From Ascaris suum (Eukaryota; Nematoda; Chromadorea; Rhabditida; Ascarididae), in NCBI GenBank assembly GCA_013433145.1, contig CM024180.1, positions 1,798,001 to 1,862,000 of the forward strand: a stretch of 64,000 nucleotides of DNA, read 5' to 3'. Of this stretch, positions 1-12,479 are shown piece by piece. The notes under the pieces are model-generated. The model did not search any database. It was not told where the DNA came from and saw only the letters and a list, made by a program, of their open reading frames with translations. The translations under genes and the position numbers were made by a program. How positions within the stretch are numbered: the first letter of the stretch is position 1; every line of letters begins with the position of its first letter.

Positions 1-828
1 CTTGGCAAATCACATCAACAAATTCAATAAGCTCAACAGGTGCAGAAGCGAGTAGAAGCGTTTCACACGACACCGGTTTTTGCATTGTGCTTATCTCATC
101 GATAAATTTCATATGCGGCGTACAAACCTAGAAACACGAGGAATTAGGCGTCTATATTTTCATTAATTCGATCGCTCGTAAGCAACTCTTCGAAAATGCC
201 TTATTATTTTTTGATCCGATAAGGACAGAATGGAAATGCAACACGACGAAAACTTATGCAAATTTCTTAATGCACTTAAATCCTCCCTAATCCTTTGTGA
301 ACTCAAGTAGTCGACATAAAAGTTGGAAAGCAGTGTGTATTAAATGTATGCGTGAAATTTCCAAACTCCAACTTCATTAATTCTTGGGTTGAACCTACCT
401 AAGAGATAGGTAGACAAATGTATGCAAATACTTCGTCGACATAATGTGTTATGAAAATTGCAACTTGAAAAAGCATATAATGCATAAATTAGTTCACTCG
501 GTTTAGCGTTTTTTTTTTTGATGAGGTTCTTTGCAATTCTTCAATTTTCATGTTTGTAAATTGTTGTGCTATTCACCGAATAATTGCAAAAGTTTCCATA
601 ATGCTTTTACAATTTACAAAAAGAAAACACTCTATGTGCCGGCAAATGCAATACGATATTCGGATATTAATAAATATTTGATGCGAACATTGCAATAAAT
701 CGACCATTCAAATGCAAAACAAATATAATTGCATAATTTAAAATCAAGTGTTGAATATTTGTGAATTATCCTGTTTGAAGGTGATTTTAAAGTTGCTCAA
801 CTTGTAACAAAATTGCTCGCGATTGTTG

Positions 829-882
829 ACCCCTCCCCTCCCCCCCCCCCTCCCCTCCCTCTCTTCCTCTCAAAAAAAAAAA
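829..882. repeat. C-rich pyrimidine tract
   Basis: Runs of C and T with a block of about a dozen consecutive C, followed by an A run. Low complexity; prone to sequencing error. Confidence 0.9.
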
Positions 883-3238
883 CAATTAGCCAAGATGACT
901 CGTCAGCAGGAAATTGTTTACTCACGATTGTTTCGAAAAATATTACATCTAAGATGTATTACGCATCTGAAAATGCTATCTCATATAAAATCATACAATT
1001 TCATGCAACGATGAGCTAGTTCACATAGGATGATCCGATTCATTTAACCTTATTTATAGCAATAAGGTGTTTTCCGATGATTTGATTTAAAAAAAAAATA
1101 ATTGAAATAATAAAATGCAATAAGCGGAAGAACGTATAAAATTCATTAGAGTTTCATTTAATTCATCTCGTAAATTGAATTTAATTCAAAAATTTTTTCG
1201 AGATGTTTGCTAAATTTTCACTAAAAATTCTTATTTTTAATGCAATATATGTCCGGATTAGTTTTGAAAAGAGTTATTGAATGCAAAATTTTGTTAGTGG
1301 AGAGACTAGCGTCCTAGCAATGAATATAGTTGATATTATAAGAAAAAAAACATCGAATAAAATTGATGAATTCAGAGAAATCCCAATCGTTTTTAAATTC
1401 CATTTAGCAATTGATGATTTCTATAGTGATAGTTGATATATTTAAGTATCAATGGTTGACATGATGATTGAGCGATAGACTGATCGAAGGAAAATTCCGC
1501 AGTCGATTATTCGACTTCATAGAGAGATTTTCTGGATGCAGCAACGAATTTTTCCCGATAAATTTCTCTGAGCTCATCAACGAACATTGAGAAGTTTTGC
1601 GACTTCAGAGCGAGGTTAGCCGAAACGACTAGGAGTAAGAGAGAATTGCTTATGTTGAACCTTCGAGAAACAAAAACAATGAGGCTGAACGTTTCTTGCT
1701 TAGTTACTAGCATGGATGTGACACAAAATATTGCGATAATGCGCTAGATTAGCTCATAGGTAATATCTGTGGTAGATCGTTAGAGCGCATTCAGTTCGAG
1801 TATGATGAATTACTGCAACGAGAAAAATCAGTATTTTGCTTGAACGAATAACTGATATAACACCATTAAGGTGGTGCGTTTTTCAACTTAAAAGAAAAGC
1901 GAATAGTGATTAAATCGTACAATCGTAAACATTTCACCGATATGACTTGATCTAATTATAGGCGATTATAAATCGTGCATATGGTTTTGAATTTACCGGA
2001 AACCATTTTTCTAAATTTCATATGAAATGACTAAAAAAATTCTGCGAATATTTAACGATGAATAAAAAATAACACTAAGAATCGTAAAAGTTTAATTGAA
2101 CACTTTATTAAACACTTTATGAAGTGTCGAAAAGAAAATTTTTATTTTTGATTATTTGTATAAGAAAATAAGCGACTTTATGTTCTTTGAGTATATTGCA
2201 GTATTATCCGAAAAGATAATATGATTTTTGTGTTGCTTAGAGTAAACGAAGATAGACATATCAAAATTCTCTATGAGTGAATAGATCGACTGAGCCAAAT
2301 ATTTCACTGAAACATCCTGGAAAAATTGAAGGAATCAGGATGGAAAATACAGAGCATGAGCTGAAAAATCAACCACACTATGTTTGCATAAACTCTCATT
2401 TAGACTTTGTACTTATTATTACACTTTAGCATTAGGTTAGCTGAAGAAAATTTCCGATTTCAAGGGGATTGAAATAGCGAGGTGTGAAAGGTCATAGGTT
2501 ATGATCTCACCGGCAGTCGACGCTAGAAGTAAGAATTAGCTGTTGAAAAATTTTCTCTTGCTAATAAGATGCCATGTAATGAACGTAGAAGACGAGAAAT
2601 ATGCTAGATGAGTTGAAACGAATATGATCTTTTTGCGATACACAATAGAATAGCAAGAAATATAAAACATACGGGGGAATTCTTTTAGCCTCTCAGTTAT
2701 TAAGAATGCTTCCATAATTTCTCGAGAAAATCGTTTATCTCTGTCTCATATGATATATAATGGATGCGCATATTTTTGTTCGCTATTTTCATTGCAATCA
2801 TTCCATTGAAATTTTCTTCTATGAATCACATGATAGCATCGTAATAATGGTGCGCCTACGAATATATGCTTCACTTTCTTTGATGATCGTTGAAAATTGA
2901 GCGATGAAACCTAATTTGTATAGTGTGTTGACTATAGAATAACATTGCATAGCGATTATATTGATCAATGAGCTCAAGAAGTGATAGAAATACTTAATGA
3001 TCTCAAAAATTTTTATATATTTTTCAATGTGTGGATTTTCAAAAAAAAAAAAAAAAAACTGTTGCAAACGATTTGTGCGAACGATCTATCCAATCAAAAT
3101 AGGATATTATAATTTCACTTTATTGATTATTTATCGTTAATTATGAAGCCGATTAGCAATGTGAACGCAATACAAAGATATATATCCTTATCTTTTCCAT
3201 GTATTCATCTCTATTGGTTTTCGACAGCACTCATGTAA

Positions 3239-3275
3239 AGTTCAAAGGTCAAACACGGTAAAGGTCAAACACCGT
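3239..3275 (+). promoter_or_regulatory. Nuclear-receptor-like half-site cluster
   Basis: AGTTCAAAGGTCA (3239-3251) is a perfect direct repeat with 1-nt spacing of RG(K)TCA half-sites (DR1, HNF4/RXR type). It overlaps a 16-bp tandem AAAGGTCAAACAC(G/C)GT (3244-3275) that adds a third half-site. Located 3.6 kb upstream of gene A. Function is inferred. Confidence 0.35.
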
Positions 3276-3973
3276 TGATCTGACGAATACTAAAATATTA
3301 CTTACAGATAAGTATAATTGTGTTGTTTCAATCAAATTTAAGAAAAAAAAATTCATCGAGAAAAATTTGCATATTATAATTTAGACTTAAGGAGCATTTA
3401 TTCCTTTCTAAAGTTGTTATTACCTTTGCACTTAACTAGAGAATGTGAAATGCTTATTGCTTTCATTTGTTTATGTTCGCTCTAGAGGTGTATTCCTCTC
3501 GTTTTCCACTTGTATTTGTTATATGGTCAAAAATAATGGGCATTTGTTTGGCACAGTGAGGAGTATATTAAGTCAGGAAATGCCAAAATTGAAGCGTATC
3601 TAAAAAAAAGAGCCTATTTATTAATGAATTTGACTATCGAAAGCAATTATTCGTTTGCTGCTTTTCCTTCGTTTGTAGTAAATTGCAAGCTTTAATTTAT
3701 TGTAGTCTATAAATCCTCACTTATCCTCACTTTTAACGATGTGTTTTTTTAATATTTGGAAGCAAAGAAATTCTTTTTTAAACCTACTAACCAATGATTG
3801 AGGTGCGAGAATATTTTCTTTAAAGGCATAGGGCATATACTGAATTTTAGCAAAGGGATGAGCGTTTGAGCGTCAAATCTCTAAGTAATTTCCAAGATTG
3901 AGCATCAACTATAGTTTTAGCCCACATCTGCAGTGGATTTTCAGTTTGCATAGAGGCACCTGAAAGCTTTCCT

Positions 3974-4050
3974 GAACTTCATTCCCGAGCATCAAGGGAG
4001 CTAAGGATGGGGAACTTCATTCCCGAGCATCAAGGGAGCTGAGGATGGGG
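3974..4050. repeat. 38-bp tandem duplication
   Basis: Two adjacent 38-bp units starting GAACTTCATTCCCGAGCATC, differing at one base (CTAAGG against CTGAGG). This suggests a recent slippage or local duplication. Confidence 0.9.
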
Positions 4051-4666
4051 ATGTGGGAGAGATGAAGTGTCGAATGGATGTCCAATATAATCGCAAATGT
4101 ATCAGGCAATTTCTAGTACAATTCCCATCCATTAACAGCTTAACATGAGTGCATACAAATTGAGATTAGAAAATAAATCTACCTATCAATAAATGACACC
4201 ACTATTCACCTGTCATCGATTACATGTAAATTACCTGTAAATGCAATCACATTCGAATCAAGTTATTGAGTTGATAGTCATTAATAAAGAAGACGATAGG
4301 TAAAGAAAATAATCGTTCAATTTGTTAAGAACTCACTAATCATGGCAATTTACCTCGCAGCATTAAATCGACATGACATATTCCTTAAGATATTCCGCTC
4401 ACTCGTTGATAACGATAAGATGTTTCGAGTTTATCGACATTCAACGTCAAATATGATAGTGACTAAGTCGAAACGTCAAGAATTAATTTCGACCGGAGCT
4501 AAAAAATTATCAAACAGCAAGGTGAGGACAACAGTCTAAAGCGCTCACGATGCAATCAAACGCTCCTCGCTCGATTTTTCGCTTTCTCGTCACAGTTGAT
4601 CAGGCTGTCACCGTATAGGTTCGATATGCTCGCTCTATCTTCCTGTAGTTTAGAAGTTAGTGTGAA

Positions 4667-4679
4667 AGTTCAAAGTTCA
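4667..4679 (+). promoter_or_regulatory. DR1 nuclear-receptor-like site
   Basis: AGTTCAAAGTTCA, two half-sites with 1-nt spacing, followed by AGGACC. 2.2 kb upstream of gene A. A similar site lies inside intron 5 at 20862. Confidence 0.3.
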
Positions 4680-5060
4680 AGGACCATCAGCAAACAATAG
4701 AAATAATGAAGTGAATTTTATGCTGCAAAAGATAGAATCCCTACAATTATTTCATCTTTGTTATCTCCTAAGTATATTCATTAGCGTTTAATGGCGTATA
4801 AAAATAAAATGTAACAATAGTTGAAAATTTTCGAATGATTATTATTTGCATGACTAATGGCGAAAATTTGGGAAAAGAGCCAAATGCATACTGTAAAATA
4901 GTAATCGTCGTCTTTTGTTAGTTTTTGAAACGTTCATCGATGCTGTAATCGAATCGTTATCGATACCCTCCCTACTCATCTTGCGGACCGTCTCATAGTC
5001 ACCTTACTGCACGAAGAGTTCTACAGCTCGATATTTTCTCATATTTGAAACTCTACATTC

Positions 5061-5202
<142 letters not shown>

Positions 5203-6589
5203 ATCAGCAAAATGTTCATCACCACTGTGCCTCCTCGAAGACCTTAAACGCACTATAGCCTAGTAACGCCTTGTCCCTGCCAGTTTTCAATTTTTTTTTC
5301 TCCAAAGAGTGCCGTTAAAAAAGTCCGCATCGGAAATTTATGAACCTGTGGGCAAAAATGCGAACCCGAAGAGCACATGACCGTACCCTCTCCAACATTC
5401 CTACCAGCCTCGAAGCCACAATGCTACTGCGTTTCAGAGATTTCTACACCTCCAAATAGCAGCTGAAGTGGTATGCGTCATGCGTATTACATACGAAGTT
5501 TGTTGGAGTAGTCAAACTTCCTTCTTTAGGATGTATAGCATAATAAAGATACTAGGCCTAGCGCAGCGATACTAGGCCATGGCCTATAGCACGCGATTCA
5601 ATAGCCACATTGCACAACTACATAGTGCTGTGTTCTATTACATCTTTCTAATCGTTCATCAAACAACGAACATCGACATGTTGCGTTCATAACCTCGATG
5701 ACAAAATGGCTTGCATTGATTTAAAGTATTGCATTGACAGGTGCCATCGTAAGCATTTATAAATGTGTGGAAAAAAAAAGATGAACAGCTGAACCTATAT
5801 TTTGGTTCATGCAATAATATTCGATGAGCTGATCGGTCGATATCGGCTCAAAATTTCTATTGTTTTAATTCGTGTCTTTTATTCGTTTGAAAATTACTTT
5901 GCGATATTAGTGAGTACAATTACAACTCCAAATCTATTCTCATATCGTCATCGACGATTTATATATGAGAGGCAATTGCTTTTGTAAGAGTTCAGTAATC
6001 ATCTAACAATAACTATTACTTTTTCTTAAGCGATCTATTCATCTCAATAAAATTGCAAACGAACAGAAATTGCATATAGTCGAATCTTTCTATCTTCAAT
6101 TATACGAGAAACATCATTAAATCTCTCAATTATCAATGATATGAAAATAATTTTTCATTGCATAAATTTTTCATTTCATATACAATTGCGAAAACATATT
6201 GAGAAATATTTATATATTTGCTCAACGAATTTCAATACTATTAAACATAATTTTATTTTACTCAAATATTTTTTATTTTTTTAAAGAAATATCCACAAAA
6301 CAATCATGGGAGGAAAAAAAAACTATGAATACGAGTAACATAATTCTTGTCTTATTCAAATTAATCAATAAAAAAAAGAAATATTATAATTTCAATATTT
6401 ATGAAAATCTACGATCGAAGAATCATCTTCGAAGTATTCGATCGTATTTCCTCAAAATCGATAGAATGAAAAAAAAAAACGCTATGATATTATTGTAAAG
6501 AAATGTGCAAAGTTTCCCATATATAACACAAATTGCAAACACTATTTTTTTTTTTTTTTTACACACCACAATAGATTTGTGAGCGCATT

Positions 6590-6887
6590 GCGATCTCACC
6601 CATAACGGTGCGTCCTCGTTTATTTCGTCGCAGCAATAGGGCAAACATCTTGAATGATTACGGTGGTGGCGGATGGGCGGGTAAAGGGCGTGGCGCATGT
6701 ATCCGATTGGTGAATAACAATTGATAATAGGCGCACAGATAAGCACACCAATACGTCTATATGCTCTGTCACAGCAATCGTTAATAAGTGCGAACTGCGG
6801 TCGCATCTTGTGTTTTTGTGGCGAAACAAACCCATCTATATCATTTCCCAGGAAAGACATTAGCTTCCCAGGAAAGGTAAATCACGC
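6590..6887 (+). promoter_or_regulatory. Promoter-like, GC-richer segment upstream of gene A
   Basis: This stretch is visibly GC-richer than its flanks. It holds GGGCGG-like and GGGCGTGG motifs around 6675-6695, GATTGG (reverse CCAAT) near 6703-6708, and two copies of TTCCCAGGAAAG (6845-6856, 6865-6876) just before the start codon. ATTTCCCAG and AGCTTCCCAG are also acceptable splice acceptors, so a trans-splice leader site or an upstream non-coding exon is possible. A 145-codon open frame on the minus strand (6423-6860) covers the segment but resembles nothing I know. Confidence 0.4.
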
Positions 6888-6935
6888 ATGATGGGTGATA
6901 CTAAGATGATCAGCTTCACTAACATCATGGGACAG
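6888..6935 (+). CDS. pax-3: Gene A exon 1: N-terminus
   Basis: Sixteen codons ending in FTNIMGQ, followed by GTATTG as donor (phase 0). The next exon starts with GRVNQ, giving the [11 protein letters not shown] entry typical of paired domains. Two adjacent ATGs (6888 and 6891) are possible starts. Gene B begins with a 16-codon exon of the same length sharing 11 of 16 residues, which supports both the start and the donor. The short N-terminal arm before the paired domain means there is no other domain upstream unless a 5' exon was missed. Confidence 0.8.
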
Positions 6936-9900
6936 GTATTGCCTTTTTTGTTAGTTCGATTTATAGCTTGCCCACTATTCAACTCAATTCCCATATATTC
7001 CGCTAAAAACTATGACCGACGAAATTATCGATATCTTTTTGTGACTCAATTTTCTATAGTGAAATCACTGCTGTGCAACTTATTTCTTCAATTGTTATTA
7101 GATTATATTTTTCGAAGTATAGTATAATAGTAAATTAATCCAAGTAAGTATAGGTATTTTTCTTTCATTTTATAAGATCTACATTTATTTGATGTCGTTT
7201 GAAATTGTGGAAACTTATTTCAGCTAATTTTATTCGGCGCATTGAAAATCATCAATAATCGATAGCGAACCCTATTTGAATGATTATGAATCAATAATGA
7301 AATATATATGGATGCGGCTTCAACCATGAACTTTGATGAATAAAAAAAAAATCAACGATATGGATTTTTTTGGGAGAAATTTTTGGGAATATATTTCCAT
7401 ATAGAAAATAACATTATTGAATTATATAATATGCTCAAATGCATAAATGTATAATCAAATGGCGAAAAACAATATTGATAAGAAGAAAAAGTTATTCAAA
7501 TGAATAAAATATTCTTACGCATAAGAATATCTCTCTTATTTTATTTTTATTTTTATTTTTTAATTTAATTATTAAGTTTTCTCGAATACTATTATCTGAT
7601 ATGGTATACTACTAACTATTAAGTTATACAAAATTAATTAAGCTGTATAATGATCGTCAATGTTATAGTGAAGTGGCAAACTTATCGCATTCGTTCCGCC
7701 TAAAGGGTTAGAATAATATCACAACATTAAAAAATGGCTTCACAGACGATGTTCAGAAATAAACGATCCCTTTAGCAGACGCCCTTTCGTATTGCATTAT
7801 TCCTTATTTCTGTGATTGCTTTGCAAGATGCAATGAATTGCACGACATAGATACTCACTTTGTGATGTTTCCTTTAACCTATCTTACCTGCTCAATTAAA
7901 TATAGTGGTTAATCACGGGCTTTGTTCAGTGAATACATGATCAGTGATAAAATTCTTACCGTTATCCGTTATCCTATTGCACTGTCCGCTTCAGGCATCA
8001 ATAATCGAGTGCTGTAAAACATCGAATAATTCGGCTTCTTCTCTAGAATTATATAAGATTGGTGAATTACTCTAATATCGCTGTTAATTGTAGGGTAGGG
8101 TGAATCAGCTGGGTGGCGTTTTTATTAACGGACGGCCTTTACCACAACATATTCGATTAAAAATCATCGAAATGGCAAGCAGTGGAATAAAGTAAGTTAT
8201 TTATGTTTCTTTCTCGATGGTTTTTTTCGGCACAAGATTAAAAAAAGATTTCAAGTTTTGAGCATAGGTTTCTCAGAAGTTCCAATATGTTAGAGTGAAC
8301 CAACTGGGTGACGCTTTTATAATCGTTTTATACCTTTGAGGTATTCTACATATGCTCCATATAACCGATTCGAACGATATAAACATCAAAAACATTAGAT
8401 TTCATAGAAGACCTCTCAGCAAGATGACGAATAAATTCCTTGTAACCAGTAAATTCATATATGATTAATGCTTTACTTCGTTAATTATCACCAAATTTTG
8501 ACTATAATTATAAATGTGATTTTCATCGATCAACACGCATAATTATCCAGAAGTAATATCGGCCATTAAAATTTAAAAGACACAGTTAGATGTCGCAATT
8601 GCTGCATTGCAGTATCTATTTTTCCTTATCTGATTTAATTTCCTAGCGTTGAGAATGTATTGTGTTTATTAATTCCTTTGAATAATAAATTTTAATTTAA
8701 AAAAAACTTCAATGGAGAACTTAAATAATATTTTTATTTCATATTCGGAGCATTTTCTTATTGAAATCTTTCATTAGTTGGCCATTTTGTATAGAGGGGA
8801 GTAGATGAATGAGTTGAAAAGATGTCACACCGTTTATGATTGTGTGTAAAGCGAAGACGCGCCTTTTAAGGCCTTGTTACATCAGTCGTCAATTGCGCGT
8901 TTCGCATGGCGCTGTCTCGAAAATACTCAATCGTTACGCTGAAACTGGATCCATATCGCCCGGACAGGTATCGACATTATTGCTATTGCTATACGTAAAG
9001 CTCATTAACGATTTACAGACAGTTACCTGTAAACCGTTACACCTGAGATATGATTATCAAATTGAGTGAAACTGCTTCATGCAAGCCGAGAACTGCATTA
9101 CTTTACTGCCAATTTGCAGATAGTTCTTATAGATGGTGATGCGGCGTATTATATACAGTAATTAAATTCACCTGATTAGAATGGGGCATTAAAAAAGTTG
9201 CTTATGAAATGAAAGAAATATGACTCAGTGGGAGAATATGATCGATACAGGGAAGAGACACGAAGCCGTTCTTCCTCTCTAGAAGTTTGACAACCTATAC
9301 GTTATCGGAGGACCCTTGAAGACAACGGGTTTTCCCACAGACTTTATTGTCCATCCATTCGACCAGTTTTTCCCATCGTATCGACATTTTACAAAAGCAA
9401 AATGCCCGACAATTGCAGACCTCTCGTTTTTTTTTTTTCAATCATCCAGCACACAAGGTTTAATGAAAGTTCTTTGCTCTTTAAAGCGAAAGAAAAAAGC
9501 AATAAACAAGGTGTGCTATACGCAATATGCATAAAGTGCAGGATGTTTCATACTTCATTACAATGCAACATCAAATCTTTTCTTTCTATTTGTGTTATTT
9601 GATGGTCTACACAAGTAAGTTTGTTTCATCGTGAATATAACCACCTCGCTAAAGTGCAATTACTTATCACTTTTGCTTTTTTTTTCTTGAGAGAGAGAGA
9701 ATTGAAGATATGCTTAAAATTCCCCCTTCCTCTTGCCGACTGTTGCAATTAAGTCTATAATTGGACCAAACTTCTTTTTTTCTTGTTCTCTTACATATAT
9801 GTTACTCAAACTGTTCACTATGAGAGACAACGTTTTATTTACGCGCAAAGAAATCGCAGTTGAAAAACAAGAGAGCGATAACTCCGAAATAGCTATTTCG

Positions 9901-12398
9901 AGGATAGAAACTTCAAAACATAACATTACCAAGGGAGATGTGATTGAATTCGATGTGATCATTGCTAGTTAACGATAATCAAGATGTGGGATGAATTTAA
10001 ATGGCGTGAATGAGCATTATAAAACGACCAGCAAAAGTGAATATCGATGCCACTGCCATTGTACGGATGTTGGCGATATCCCGCAGTGAGATTTATTCTC
10101 CATTCTTTTCGTTTCTATTTTATCGTATTTCAACGCAGATGCTCTAAGAACTTCGGCTTCGTTGTAATCAAACTTAATTAGAGTGTGAGCCGTTTGTGAG
10201 TTGCCAGATTGTCTTTTCGCCTACAAACGTTTTTGAAATGCTCATTTATCTTTGCCGCCTGTCTCTTTAGTCAATGGTTTCTGGGATTCTTTTGCGCTTT
10301 CATAGTGCATGCTTACGGAGACACCGACGAGATCACGTGGCTGTAGTGGTGCTGCAGGAACGATGGTAAGATCAGTCCATCGATCCCCTCTCCAGTCCCT
10401 TTCTTTCACACTCTATTTGCTTCTATTCTGCTTGTATGCGAAAAAAAAGCGAACTTTAATTAATCTGCGATCGCTTCAAACGGGCATTCTTTTGGTTACT
10501 TCTAGTATTAGTCAAGACTGTGACCTAAAAGCACATAGGTCATAGGATGCAGTATCCTGACTTTGGTCGGGGGAAGACAGAAAGGATGAAATGTTCGAGC
10601 TGTTTTTTATGGCAACAGCCTTGTTACAACAATGAAATAATCATCTTGGACGATCGAAAAACTTTGGGCTTCAAGTGTGGGATGACGATTTTTCTCTACT
10701 CATCTGAGTATATTATACTTTCGTTATCGGTGAAGCCGATAGCACGAAATAGGAATATGATACCTGCATGAGATAATGTAAGCTATCTTTTTTGCTGAAA
10801 ACCCCGTTTCATTTGCCATTAGCTATATGATTCAAATAGGAATGAAAATTTTGCAACTCGCATTTACCTCATCAGGCGAATGGATTTACTAAACTAGAAC
10901 TGTCCTCGTATATGGATCCAAGCTTCTATGAGTTCCCCTCATGATAGTTGGTTTCGTGCTAGTGATATTCTTCAAATCGTAATTTTGACGACTAATAACA
11001 CCTCATTTCTTGAGCCTTACTAGAAATTTCTAAAGTTCATAACAATACTTTCAGTGATATAATCATCGCAGAATTTATATTAAAAAGAATTATCGAAATA
11101 GATTATTGGCCACTCACGCAGTACCAATATTTCAAGAATACTCACTAAAATTTCATGCGTCTAACATTTAGAAAATAGTCGTACGTTGAATAATGAATTA
11201 TAAATAATCGTATGTAGTGCCAGCTTTCTTCCTAATTCAAATCAACCTATTTATCTAACGTTTGTTACATCAATGAGTGTTGAGTTCTATTGAATAGCGC
11301 TTATTCGTTGACCTCTATGCATGCGGTGTACTTCTAGTGAATAGATATCTATTTGATATGAACAATAATCTTACGTAGTTAATCCGGACTTATCATCGGC
11401 GGTGACATGAATCAATGCTGCCTTCACTTTTGAGGATGTTCGTTAAATCAGCGAAATTGTAAATCTCCGGTGCGCTGAACTATTGCTCAAAAATAGCGTC
11501 GATATCGTCGTTGAAGACAGCCTCTCAAAAAAAAAGCAATTGAAAATATTTGTAGAAGATATATTTTATATTTTTATATGATATTTTATATATATCCTCA
11601 AAAAAAAAACTAGCCTCAAAAAATAGAAGATATTTTATGTATATGAAAATATATTTTAAAATATTTGTAGAAGGCGCAAAACTTAACTATATCGATCTAT
11701 GATGAGGATGCTCTAGTATTAGATTTTCTCAAAATTGAGCATTAGATGTATTCTATAAATTGTTGACTAAGTGAAATATTAAGGTTTGATGTCAACATAT
11801 GATGAAATATCGTAATATTTATTACGAGGAGAAATCTTTTATAGCTATTGATTGAGATATGACATTTTGCGATCGAATTTTTTACCGTTATTCTCATCGT
11901 GACAAAATTCAATGTAATATTGGCGAATAATTTCCCCCCGCTAACTTCTTATTGGATTGGTTATGCGCTCAAAAAAAAGAATAAACCATTAATATATCTG
12001 TTTGATTGATATTATATCAAAGCTGACCATTGATTTAAAAACATATTCGTAGATAGTTTGTATGCGCTTATTGTTCTTCTCAATAATTTTCCATCAGAAC
12101 AAGGAGAAAAATTTTAAATTTATAATGAACGTCGAAGAAAAATTAAATTCCTCGACATCCTTCCGGCAAAAAATTGTTCATTAAAGCGAAGGTTTTTATT
12201 AACGGATGAATGGTGATGCGTACGTGCTGCTTATCCTGAACTTCTTATTCACGAATAATTTCAAGCTAGGTGCTAGAACATTAAAGTTGTGCAGAAGTGC
12301 AGCAGTAAAGTTTATCAACGAGTTTCTTTGCTATCATTTCTACACCAAAATAAATGAATGAATGAATGAATAAATAGATAAATAAATAAATAAATAAA

Positions 12399-12479
<81 letters not shown>

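Noticed and set aside
6423..6860. 145-codon minus-strand frame before gene A
   Set aside because: It crosses a homopolymer run (poly-Lys/Phe residues) and resembles no family; it is better explained as promoter sequence.
10309..10771. Possible extra exons in gene A intron 3
   Set aside because: The paired domain is continuous from exon 3 to exon 4 (SPGQ then IGGNPRSR), so inserted residues would break it.
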